Of a stretch of DNA of 64,000 bases, positions 55,502-63,157 are shown in pieces. Location of the stretch: NCBI RefSeq assembly GCF_002954705.1, contig NZ_MSCO01000001.1:2216865-2280864 (forward strand), read 5' to 3'. This DNA comes from Aliivibrio sifiae (GTDB lineage Bacteria > Pseudomonadota > Gammaproteobacteria > Enterobacterales > Vibrionaceae). Within the stretch, counting starts at the first letter, position 1; each line of letters starts with the position of its first letter. The notes beneath the pieces were generated by a model. It made no database searches, had not been told where the DNA came from, and worked only from the letters and a program-made list of their open reading frames with translations. The translations under genes and the position numbers were made by a program.

Positions 55502-56047
55502 TCATTTAGATTGTGAAGCACAACTTTCTTTTTTAGGAGAATACCCCGTTACCGATCCTCCTTCGTTAAGTTCAAAATCACAACATGTCATTAAATGCTC
55601 GCGGAACTTTACTCGCCCGCGTTGAATTCGACTTTTTGCTCCCGATAATGAAATGCCTAACTGGTCAGCTATTTCCTGTTGAGGAACCCCTTCTAATTCA
55701 GCCAAACGCAAAGGAGTGCTGTATTTTTCAGGAAGATCATCAATAAGCGGACGTAAACATTCAGCTAACTCTTTACGAGCTTCACCCACCGTATCTTCAC
55801 CTTCTGCGATTAAATCTTCAGGTAACTCATCATAAGGTAACTTGTCGCGATAAAAGTCCATAATAGTGTTATACGCAATTTTGTATAACCACCCCTTCAA
55901 ACTTCCTTGCGATTTTAATTGATGCAAATTACTGCTGGCTTTTATATAAACATCTTGAAGTATGTCATCTACCGCACTTGCATCATCCACTCGTTTGTAA
56001 ACGTAATTACGCAATTGCGCTTTGTGATTTTGCCATTCTGACAACAT
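55502..56047 (-). CDS. sigZ: ECF RNA polymerase sigma factor (SigZ-like)
   Basis: The 181-residue protein has sigma region 2 (VDDILQDVYIKASSNLHQL, GWLYKIAYNTIMDFYRD) and region 4 (LPEKYSTPLRLAELEGV, IADQLGISLSGAKSRIQRGR), typical of ECF sigma factors of SigZ type. The C-terminal tail after region 4 has Cys155-Cys156 and Cys176, which could bind metal or sense redox. TGAGG precedes the ATG. No anti-sigma gene lies beside it: upstream is the divergent tcyP and downstream the gshA-like gene. A matching promoter at 56092-56118 points to autoregulation. Confidence 0.93.
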   Translation of the reverse strand: MLSEWQNHKAQLRNYVYKRVDDASAVDDILQDVYIKASSNLHQLKSQGSLKGWLYKIAYNTIMDFYRDKLPYDELPEDLIAEGEDTVGEARKELAECLRPLIDDLPEKYSTPLRLAELEGVPQQEIADQLGISLSGAKSRIQRGRVKFREHLMTCCDFELNEGGSVTGYSPKKESCASQSK

Positions 56048-56091
56048 AGAAACAGGCCTCAGATAAATAAAATAATGTGGGGATTAAAGTA

Positions 56092-56118
56092 AGACGATGC
56101 AATACAAAAAAAGACGCA
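56092..56118 (-). promoter_or_regulatory. ECF sigma-type promoter of the sigma gene itself
   Basis: Minus strand: TGCGTC (56118-56113), 16-nt spacer, CGTCT (56096-56092); 45 nt upstream of the sigZ-like start. Confidence 0.8.
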
Positions 56119-56162
56119 ATAAATATAGTTTATTTTTTATCTTTGTTTTTTAAGTGTTTTTT

Positions 56163-56189
56163 TGCATCTTTTTTTTCTTCAATGCGTCT
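56163..56189 (+). promoter_or_regulatory. ECF sigma-type promoter of tcyP
   Basis: TGCATC (56163-56168), 16-nt T-rich spacer, CGTCT (56185-56189), facing tcyP. It leaves a 5' untranslated region of about 125 nt, which holds a GGTTAC/GTAACC inverted pair (56251-56256 and 56283-56288). Confidence 0.8.
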
Positions 56190-56320
56190 CTTTGATATTA
56201 GCCATTCAAGAAAGTATCTCCTTTGAACACTTTCCTACGATAGGCACATTGGTTACTTAAAACTAGCAGTTACCTTGTTATCGTAACCCAAATTTATTTT
56301 TTAAACATCAGGAGTCTCAT

Positions 56321-57733
56321 ATGAGCTTCACATTAATTGGCCTCTTCATCGCCTTTTTAGGATTTTACTTCTTACTGTTTCAGCTAAAAAAACACAAGAA
56401 AAGTTTCAATTATCGTGTATTAACCGCTTTAATTGGTGGGTTAGTTTTTGGTAGTTTAATTCAGTTAATTCTAGGAAACGGCAACAGCATTAATGGTAAC
56501 TTTGCTGAAATTATTTCTGTTTTTGGTAGCGGCTACATTAAGCTATTGCAAATGATCGTGATCCCTCTGGTTTTTGTAGCCATGACAGCTTCAATAATGA
56601 ATGTAGAAGGAAACGGATCATTATCAAAAATTGCACCTAAAGTGATTGGGGTATTAATTTTCACTGTAGCTATAGCTGCTCTTATAGGTATTGCGAGCAT
56701 TTATTTATTCAATATTGATGCTAACAGTTTAGTTACGATCATTGGTTCTAACGCTGCAATAGAAACTCGAAGTAATAATTTGGTTTCAACTCAAGAATTG
56801 ATGGCTAACAATGGATTGTCTGAATTAATCCTTTCTATTATTCCTGCCAATATTTTTGAAATGCTGACAGGTTCAGAGAGAACCTCAACCTTATCTACCG
56901 TGTTATTTGGTATGTTTTTAGGCTTTAGTGTTCTTCAAGTTAAAAAGCGTAAACCAGAAAAAGTACAAGGCTTCATCGATTTCATTAATTCAGCGAAAGA
57001 AGTCGTATTATCAATGGTTCGTGAGATCCTAAAGCTCACCCCTTATGGTGTCTTCGCTTTAATGACTACATTCATGATGACCAACGACCTTTTTGCTTTG
57101 GCTGAAATGGGACGATTTTTACTGGCCAGTTATAGCGCGATTATTGTGATGTTTGGTCTTCATCTTGTCTTAGTTTCTTTCTTTGGTTTATCGCCAAAAA
57201 CCTTCGCGAAGAAAACGTGGCCAGTTCTCGTCTTTGGTTTTGGATCTCGCTCAAGCATGGCGGCGATCCCACTCAATGTAGAAACACAAACACAGCGCCT
57301 TGGTGTCGATGAAGAAACAGCAAATATGTCAGCTACGTTTGGAACCAGTATTGGTCAAAATGGATGTGCCGGTATTTACCCTGCAATGCTGGCTATTATG
57401 GCAGCACAAGTCATGGGGATTCCTGTTGATTTTAACTTCATCGTTCAACTTGTTGTTGTTATTGCCATTGCCTCTTTTGGTATTGCAGGTGTCGGTGGCG
57501 GCGCTACTTTTGCCGCGGTAGCGGTACTGACTATCATGGGATTAGATATTACGATTGTTGCTATTCTTGTCTCAATTGAAGCATTAATCGATATGGCTAG
57601 AACCGCACTTAATATCTCAGGTTCAATGCTATCCGGTGTTATCACAGCAAAGCGTAATGGCTCATTAAATACGACGCAATATAACGCTCAAAGCACGATA
57701 TCAACACAACAAGAGAGTGAAATCTCAGCGTAG
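56321..57733 (+). CDS. tcyP: TcyP/YdjN-type L-cystine symporter
   Basis: The 470-residue inner-membrane protein belongs to the dicarboxylate/amino acid:cation symporter family, and the subgroup signature VFGFGSRSSMAAIPLNVETQ with LGVDEETANMSATFGTSIGQ and NGCAGIYPAML points to TcyP/YdjN cystine carriers. About ten hydrophobic segments are visible. CAGGAG precedes the ATG. It is transcribed away from the sigma gene from its own ECF-type promoter and is followed by a CoA-disulfide-reductase-like gene, so import of cystine is coupled to reduction. Confidence 0.92.
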   Translation: MSFTLIGLFIAFLGFYFLLFQLKKHKKSFNYRVLTALIGGLVFGSLIQLILGNGNSINGNFAEIISVFGSGYIKLLQMIVIPLVFVAMTASIMNVEGNGSLSKIAPKVIGVLIFTVAIAALIGIASIYLFNIDANSLVTIIGSNAAIETRSNNLVSTQELMANNGLSELILSIIPANIFEMLTGSERTSTLSTVLFGMFLGFSVLQVKKRKPEKVQGFIDFINSAKEVVLSMVREILKLTPYGVFALMTTFMMTNDLFALAEMGRFLLASYSAIIVMFGLHLVLVSFFGLSPKTFAKKTWPVLVFGFGSRSSMAAIPLNVETQTQRLGVDEETANMSATFGTSIGQNGCAGIYPAMLAIMAAQVMGIPVDFNFIVQLVVVIAIASFGIAGVGGGATFAAVAVLTIMGLDITIVAILVSIEALIDMARTALNISGSMLSGVITAKRNGSLNTTQYNAQSTISTQQESEISA

Positions 57734-57769
57734 TAACGACTCAACTCACCAATTAAAAACTTAATCAAT

Positions 57770-57794
57770 AAGGGCATTATTTATTAATGCCCTT
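57770..57794 (+). terminator. Hairpin between tcyP and the flavoprotein gene
   Basis: AAGGGCATTA (57770-57779) pairs perfectly with TAATGCCCTT (57785-57794). No strong T run follows, so it may be a partial terminator or mRNA-end stabiliser that lowers expression of the second gene. Confidence 0.6.
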
Positions 57795-57825
57795 TATTTA
57801 TCAGAAAAACAGGTAATCCATATTT

Positions 57826-59145
57826 ATGAATATTATTGTTTTAGGTGGCAGCGCTGCCGGTATGAGCTTTGCGGCTAAATACAAAAGAAACCAACCAACC
57901 AACAACGTGATCGTAATTGAAAAACGTGACTACATCTCTTTCGGTGCCTGTGGTTTGCCTTATTTTGTAGCGGATAAATTCAGTGATACCGAACGAATGA
58001 TCTCGAGAACGCCTAAGCAAGCCATCGAATCTGGTTTAGATATTCGTTTAAACACTGAAGTTATAGCTTTGAATCAAAAAGATAACGTTGTCACGGTTCG
58101 ACATCAGAATGAAGAGCAATCATTACATTATGATCAACTAATTATCGCCACCGGCGCTCGACCAATTATTCCAGATTTAGGTCAATACAATACTAAACAG
58201 GTTTATACCTTAACGAGCATGGAAGATGGCATCGCTGTAAAAAAAGCAATGCAAGATCCAAGCAAACCGAAGATAGCGATTATCGGTGCTGGGTTTATTG
58301 GCTTAGAGATGTTTGATGCTGCACATGACTTAGGAAAGAACGTAACCTTAATTGAACGTGAAAAGCATATATTGAGTCGTCAATTCAGCTCAGAGATGAT
58401 ACATAACGTAGAAGAAGCAATTCGACAAACAGGTACGAACTTACAACTTAATACTGAAGTAAATGACATTACGGATAATAAAGACGGATACACCATCACC
58501 ACAAATAATGGTGAGATAACGGCTGATCTTATTATTTTAGCGCTTGGATTCAAACCAAATACTGAATTTGTTGAATTACCTAAAATGGCAAATGGTGCAC
58601 TCTTAGTTGATCAATTTGGGGCAACTCAAGATCCTAATATTTATGCTGTGGGTGATTGTGCTACCGTGCATCACCTCACATTAGATAAACCTGTTTATAT
58701 TCCTTTAGCGACAACAGCAAATAAACAAGCTCGAATGATGGCAGATAAATTATCAGGTAAAGACACCTATTTGAGTGGATTTTTAGGCTCATCATCATTA
58801 AAAGTTCTTGACTATGAACTCGCGAGTACAGGGATCTCTCAATGGTTAGCAGAACAACACCAACTACCAATAAACACCTCAGTTATTACAGATAAAAACC
58901 AAACTGATTACTATCCCGGCCAAGAAGACATAAAGATTAAATTGGTTTATCACCCTGAATCTAATGTTTTATTAGGCGGTGAGATAGTCGGTAAAAAAGG
59001 GGCTGTTAGTCGTCTTAATGCGCTAGCGGTTGCCATCACCGCAAAGATGACGACACAGCAACTAGGCTATATTGACTTCAGTTATGCTCCTCCTTTTGCA
59101 AGAACGTGGGATGCTCTCAATGTTGCTGGTAACGTGGCTAAATAA
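57826..59145 (+). CDS. CoA-disulfide reductase-like FAD/NAD(P)H oxidoreductase
   Basis: The 439-residue flavoprotein has the FAD-binding GGSAAGMSFAAKYKR, the single active-site Cys42 in FGACGLPYFVAD, a NAD(P)H loop IGAGFIGLEM, and the second FAD motif IYAVGDCA. This is the CoA-disulfide reductase / Nox / persulfide reductase group. No C-terminal rhodanese domain is fused, but a single-domain rhodanese is encoded nearby at 60609. In this cluster it could reduce cystine-derived disulfides or persulfides. It follows tcyP by 92 nt. Confidence 0.9.
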   Translation: MNIIVLGGSAAGMSFAAKYKRNQPTNNVIVIEKRDYISFGACGLPYFVADKFSDTERMISRTPKQAIESGLDIRLNTEVIALNQKDNVVTVRHQNEEQSLHYDQLIIATGARPIIPDLGQYNTKQVYTLTSMEDGIAVKKAMQDPSKPKIAIIGAGFIGLEMFDAAHDLGKNVTLIEREKHILSRQFSSEMIHNVEEAIRQTGTNLQLNTEVNDITDNKDGYTITTNNGEITADLIILALGFKPNTEFVELPKMANGALLVDQFGATQDPNIYAVGDCATVHHLTLDKPVYIPLATTANKQARMMADKLSGKDTYLSGFLGSSSLKVLDYELASTGISQWLAEQHQLPINTSVITDKNQTDYYPGQEDIKIKLVYHPESNVLLGGEIVGKKGAVSRLNALAVAITAKMTTQQLGYIDFSYAPPFARTWDALNVAGNVAK

Positions 59146-59171
59146 TAGATAACAACCATACCTCTCTACAT

Positions 59172-59208
59172 AAAAAAACACCGAACATTACCTGTTCGGT
59201 GTTTTTTC
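59172..59208. terminator. Bidirectional terminator
   Basis: ACACCGAACA pairs with TGTTCGGTGT, with A and T runs at both sides, between convergent genes. Confidence 0.92.
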
Positions 59209-59230
59209 ACAAATATAACCGAATAATTGA

Positions 59231-60409
59231 TTATGAATTTAACTTATCAATTTCACTTTTCAATAAAAGAAAAGACGCTTGAATTTGCTCTAATGGAGAC
59301 GCGATATTCATGCGATAAAAATTAGCGTTAGGTTCACCAAACCACGAACCTGGTGTTAATCCCATTTTTGCCTTAGTAACGATCAACTCTCTTAACGCCT
59401 CTTCATCTAAATTTAACCCAGAGAAATCAAACCATATTTGATTCGTCCCTTCTGGTTTGTAAACCAATACCTGCGATAGTTTTTTTTCAATGAAATCAAC
59501 AACCCAATTAACGGTTTTTTCGGTATAAGATAAAAATCCATCAAACCACGTTTGTCCTTTTTCATAAGCCGCTATGGTGGCAAATGTAGTAAAAGCATTA
59601 CCATGGTCTAAAGATAATGAATTTACCGTTGCTTTTATTTGCTCATGCATTTTTTCATTATCGGTATAAATATACCCATTTGAAATGCTATTTAAGCCAA
59701 AGTTCTTCGCGGGAGAGCCTATAATCGACACACTTTTTTCATAACCAAATTCCACAATACTCGTGAATTTATGTCCAGAAAATACGATATCAGCATGAAT
59801 TTCATCGCTGATGATCACTACATCATATTTTTTAGCTATATCGACTAATTGTTGTAATTCACTTTTCTTCCATACTCTGCCCACAGGGTTATGAGGATTA
59901 CAAAGCAGAACCATTTTTACGTCGCCGTTTTTTAATTTATCTTCGAAATCATCAAAATCCATACGATACTGGCCGTCTTCAATTTTCATCGTATTATTAA
60001 TCGCCTTTCTACCAGACGACTCAATTAAACGCTTAAATTGATGATAAACAGGCGTTTGAATTAATGCCCCATCGCCCAATTCAGACCATTCACGGATTAA
60101 TAATGCAATCGCATTTAACACACCAGGCACCTGAACAAATGTTTTAGGATTCAAATCAATATTATGCTGACGCTTGTTCCACTGCGAGATAGCTTTAAAT
60201 ACAGAAGATGAATCAAATTCATAAGCATACACTTCACGATCAACAAGGCGCTGCAACTCTAATGTGATTGGATTAGCTATAGGAAAATCCATATCCGCCA
60301 CCCAATATGGCGTAACATCTTCTGTTTTATAAATATGGTTTAACATATCAGAATCGTATTTTATGAATTTATTCTGAGCGTCACTATTTTTCGGCGTATC
60401 TGTAAACAT
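59231..60409 (-). CDS. patB: PatB/MalY-type cystathionine beta-lyase (C-S lyase)
   Basis: The 392-residue PLP enzyme has WVADMDFP near residue 36, CNPHNPVGRVW, SDEIHADIVF and the PLP Lys235 in GSPAKNFGLN, the pattern of MalY/PatB. These enzymes split cysteine, cystathionine or cystine conjugates into thiol or sulfide, pyruvate and ammonia. GAGGAT precedes the ATG. An ECF-type promoter lies at 60452-60478 in the right orientation, and the divergent rhodanese gene has its own matching site. Confidence 0.93.
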   Translation of the reverse strand: MFTDTPKNSDAQNKFIKYDSDMLNHIYKTEDVTPYWVADMDFPIANPITLELQRLVDREVYAYEFDSSSVFKAISQWNKRQHNIDLNPKTFVQVPGVLNAIALLIREWSELGDGALIQTPVYHQFKRLIESSGRKAINNTMKIEDGQYRMDFDDFEDKLKNGDVKMVLLCNPHNPVGRVWKKSELQQLVDIAKKYDVVIISDEIHADIVFSGHKFTSIVEFGYEKSVSIIGSPAKNFGLNSISNGYIYTDNEKMHEQIKATVNSLSLDHGNAFTTFATIAAYEKGQTWFDGFLSYTEKTVNWVVDFIEKKLSQVLVYKPEGTNQIWFDFSGLNLDEEALRELIVTKAKMGLTPGSWFGEPNANFYRMNIASPLEQIQASFLLLKSEIDKLNS

Positions 60410-60451
60410 GTGGTGTTATCCTCAATAAAAAATTTATCTTTACGATAACTT

Positions 60452-60478
60452 AGACGTTCAGTAAGAAAAAAAGACGCA
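60452..60478 (-). promoter_or_regulatory. ECF sigma-type promoter of patB
   Basis: Minus strand: TGCGTC (60478-60473), 16-nt T-rich spacer, CGTCTA with CGTCT at 60456-60452; 43 nt upstream of patB. Confidence 0.8.
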
Positions 60479-60533
60479 CTAATTTTATCCCTTATTTATA
60501 TCGTAATTTTTACGTAAAATGAGTAAAAAATAA

Positions 60534-60560
60534 TGCATCTTTTTCTTACCAACGGCGTCT
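60534..60560 (+). promoter_or_regulatory. ECF sigma-type promoter of the rhodanese gene
   Basis: TGCATC (60534-60539), 16-nt T-rich spacer, CGTCT (60556-60560); 49 nt upstream of the rhodanese start. Confidence 0.8.
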
Positions 60561-60608
60561 ATTCATTAATAACAGTATTGTATTAATGCAAAATGAAGAG
60601 AGAAAAAC

Positions 60609-60983
60609 ATGTCACAAACAATAATAAAAGGCATTAAAGAGTTAAACGAAGAAGCGCGTTCAACAGTAGATGAAATGTCGATAGCAGAAGCTAAAACATT
60701 GTATCAAGATGATAATTATATCTTTGTCGATGTCCGAGAAGCAGCTGAACGAGAAGAGCATGGCGTGATCCCGGGAGCATTTACTTGCCCAAGAGGGATG
60801 TTAGAGTTCTTAATTGACCCGAACTGCCCAGCCCACAATAAAATTTTCAATCAAGATAAAACGTATGTTTTCTATTGTGCTCATGGCTTACGTTCACTTT
60901 ATGCGGCAAAGTTGGCCTCTGAAATGGGATTATCCCCAGTAAAAAACCTGACCGACGGTTTCTTTGGCTGGTTAAAAGGTTAG
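60609..60983 (+). CDS. Single-domain rhodanese sulfurtransferase
   Basis: The 124-residue protein is a rhodanese that carries sulfane sulfur on Cys90 in YCAHGLRS, with FVDVREAAEREEHGVIPGA as the conserved DVR region. It has no signal peptide, so it is cytoplasmic. It is divergent from patB; sulfide from the lyase and sulfane sulfur from persulfides could meet here. The start has GAGAG upstream. A terminator follows at 61027-61058. Confidence 0.93.
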   Translation: MSQTIIKGIKELNEEARSTVDEMSIAEAKTLYQDDNYIFVDVREAAEREEHGVIPGAFTCPRGMLEFLIDPNCPAHNKIFNQDKTYVFYCAHGLRSLYAAKLASEMGLSPVKNLTDGFFGWLKG

Positions 60984-61026
60984 TCTGTTATCTAAGGGGA
61001 AAAATAGCGGTTAGCTGCATAAAACA

Positions 61027-61058
61027 AAAGCCCAACCTCGAAAGAAGTTGGGCTTTAC
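61027..61058 (+). terminator. Terminator of the rhodanese gene
   Basis: AAAGCCCAAC (61027-61036) pairs with GTTGGGCTTT (61047-61056) around CTCGAAAGAA; the T run is short. Confidence 0.82.
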
Positions 61059-61100
61059 TGTCTTAAATCCATTCATCAATAAAGGGCGACTAAAAAGGCC

Positions 61101-61730
61101 TTACCCTATCTCTAATACCGCAGAGGCAATAGAAAAGTAAATCAATACCCCTGAAATATCGGCAATAGAAGTAATCATTGGGGCACTAGCAGAAGCTGGA
61201 TCTAACTTAAGCTTATGCAAGCCAAAAGGAAGTATAGTGCCAATTAAGCTACCGATTAATACAATGGCAATCATACTTAAACCAACCACCATCCCTATCT
61301 CATAACCTCCGCGATATAAACCTAAAAGGTAAACAGCAGCGGCCATACTCAAGCCAAGCCCTAGAGCGACAAAGACTTCTCTACCTAGCATTTTTCCCCA
61401 ATCATTTGGTTTTACTTCACCAATAGCCAAAGCTCGAACCATTAAGGTTGCAGATTGAGATCCCGCATTACCACCACTATCAATAAGTAAAGGGAGAAAG
61501 AAAACTAACGCAACATAAGAGGTAATTATCTCTTCAAAGTAAGCAATACCAGCCCCTGAAAATACATTACCAAAAACAAGCAGCACTAACCAAAATACGC
61601 GTTTCTTATAAAGCACGCCAATTGATGCATTTTTTATGCTGATACTAATGTCTTCAACACCAGAACCTTTATGCATATTTTCTGATGTTTTAATATGTTC
61701 TGTGTCTGTTTTTTGTTGTACAAATTCCAT
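61101..61730 (-). CDS. MgtE-type divalent cation transporter, membrane domain only
   Basis: The 209-residue protein carries the MgtE C-terminal transporter domain: RVFWLVLLVFGNVFSGAGI, then LIDSGGNAGSQSATLMVRALA and LKLDPASASAPMITSIADISGV. The Mg-sensing N domain and CBS domains of full MgtE (about 450 aa) are absent, so this is a short, ungated form. I start it at 61730 (GGAGA 8 nt upstream). Five hydrophobic segments are visible. Substrate could be magnesium, cobalt or another divalent ion. Confidence 0.87.
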   Translation of the reverse strand: MEFVQQKTDTEHIKTSENMHKGSGVEDISISIKNASIGVLYKKRVFWLVLLVFGNVFSGAGIAYFEEIITSYVALVFFLPLLIDSGGNAGSQSATLMVRALAIGEVKPNDWGKMLGREVFVALGLGLSMAAAVYLLGLYRGGYEIGMVVGLSMIAIVLIGSLIGTILPFGLHKLKLDPASASAPMITSIADISGVLIYFSIASAVLEIG

Positions 61731-62104
61731 AATACGTCTCCAGATCTGAAGACATATCACCCTCAGATCATCATGTAGAAAAAGAGTTAGACCACCAACT
61801 TGGGGGTTCCTGTTTACTTGTGTTCATGATGTGCTTCCTTATCCGAAACAATGATTAATCGGATTGTTCATAAATGAGCAGAATTAAGACGGACGGACTG
61901 TAACGAATAACGCAACTGGATACCATTAAGGACTGTAAGAAAAAGTTGCAAAGCTTGTATATCGTTACACTCACAACTCTATCTTATTAAAAAATAAAGT
62001 GATTCATTCTTATACAAATGAGAACGCAATCGATTCATTCATTTGATAAATAACGATGAAAATCATATTCTACAAACATAATTACTCAAAAGTAATCAAA
62101 TTAT
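61731..62104. other. Noncoding region with a structured leader of the MgtE-type gene
   Basis: No gene is visible. Next to the MgtE start, GATCTGA and TCAGATC (plus 61743-61749 and 61763-61769) form a 7-bp hairpin just upstream of the ribosome site, and a CCCCAAGTTGGTGG-rich segment lies further up. I see no match to a known magnesium riboswitch. The rest, up to the lipase gene, is AT-rich with nothing recognised. Confidence 0.6.
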
Positions 62105-63157
62105 ATGAAATTACTTTCGCTGTTAGTGCTATGTGCTTCTTTAGCAACTCCGATATCAAGCGTTGCTGCACTTGGCGAGCATCCTGTGATTCTTATTCAC
62201 GGTTTTCAAGCCAGTCAGCTTCAGACAAAACCAGATCATGATACCGTGATAAAAGAAGGCGCGGATTATTGGCAAGGCTTTTGGTTATCTAAAGCGGATG
62301 ACCGCATTGATTGGCCTTCACAAGAGCGTATTGCTGACAATGTTTCAACCGATTATATTTGGCCAAAATTACAAGAATTATCAAAAAATAATACCTGTGA
62401 GAATGGGTGTATTTTAGTTACTCATTCAACAGGAGATCTTATTGCTCGTTATTTATTAGATAATCAAGAAAACTGGTTAACTAATGCCGGATTAACACCT
62501 CTTAATTTTATTGCGACATTTGATTTTGCAGGAGCAGGAGGCGGTTCTGAACTGGGTGATATTGCGATTAATATTTCAGAAGGTAATGGATATTTAAATG
62601 CACCTTTAAAGTACGCGATGAAAAAATGGCTTGGTGAAATTCCTAATAGTCAAAACACTGGTGTGCTAAATGATTTGAAAGTAGCAAATGCACGTCAATT
62701 AGCTCCTCTTCCTGATAATCGCATACCTCGCATTCGCTTTGTTGGCAAAGGAAGTGACTATCTGGAGTCCACAAGCCCTTTTCTACCGGGTGAAGATGAT
62801 GGAGTAGTTTCAAGTCATTCTTCTTGTGGTTCAAGCCAATCAGGTTCATTTAGTGGATGTTCTTCAACCATTGCATTCAATGGAAATGTGGCTCCCCAAG
62901 CAAAAGCGGTCACCAGTTTTATGCCCTACCATTATCCATTATTAATGGGGGGTGATTATAGCCACAGTGGTTTAATTGGTTCTGATATCCAAGGTCGTGT
63001 TGTGGCTGCAAATAAATACGCGACCTTACTAAATGGAACACCCATTGAGGTAACGACCAAATTTGTAACCTACCCAATGACTGGAACAACTTATCGATAT
63101 GTCGATAAATCCAATACAAAAACCATATCTGAACTTGCTAGTGATTTACTGTTATGA
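62105..63157 (+). CDS. Secreted lipase/esterase, alpha/beta hydrolase
   Basis: The 350-residue protein has a signal peptide (LLSLLVLCASLATPISSVAA), the oxyanion-hole motif VILIHGFQ, and the nucleophile Ser108 in VTHSTGDL, where the usual first Gly of GxSxG is Thr. Aspartate candidates lie in PGEDDGVVS and the His probably in GGDYSHSGL, as in bacterial triacylglycerol lipases. A Cys pair (SSCGSS, GCSST) may form a disulfide. Its stop overlaps the start of the next gene by 4 nt, so they are coupled. Confidence 0.87.
   Translation: MKLLSLLVLCASLATPISSVAALGEHPVILIHGFQASQLQTKPDHDTVIKEGADYWQGFWLSKADDRIDWPSQERIADNVSTDYIWPKLQELSKNNTCENGCILVTHSTGDLIARYLLDNQENWLTNAGLTPLNFIATFDFAGAGGGSELGDIAINISEGNGYLNAPLKYAMKKWLGEIPNSQNTGVLNDLKVANARQLAPLPDNRIPRIRFVGKGSDYLESTSPFLPGEDDGVVSSHSSCGSSQSGSFSGCSSTIAFNGNVAPQAKAVTSFMPYHYPLLMGGDYSHSGLIGSDIQGRVVAANKYATLLNGTPIEVTTKFVTYPMTGTTYRYVDKSNTKTISELASDLLL

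Noticed and set aside
55502-56047. Heat-shock (RpoE-type GGAACTT-N16-TCTGA) promoters in the thiol cluster
   Set aside because: The -35 element shared by all five sites is TGCRTC, not GGAAC, so RpoE is not the likely reader.
61731-61860. Magnesium riboswitch (M-box) before the MgtE-type gene
   Set aside because: I could not find the conserved M-box core; only a short hairpin is visible.
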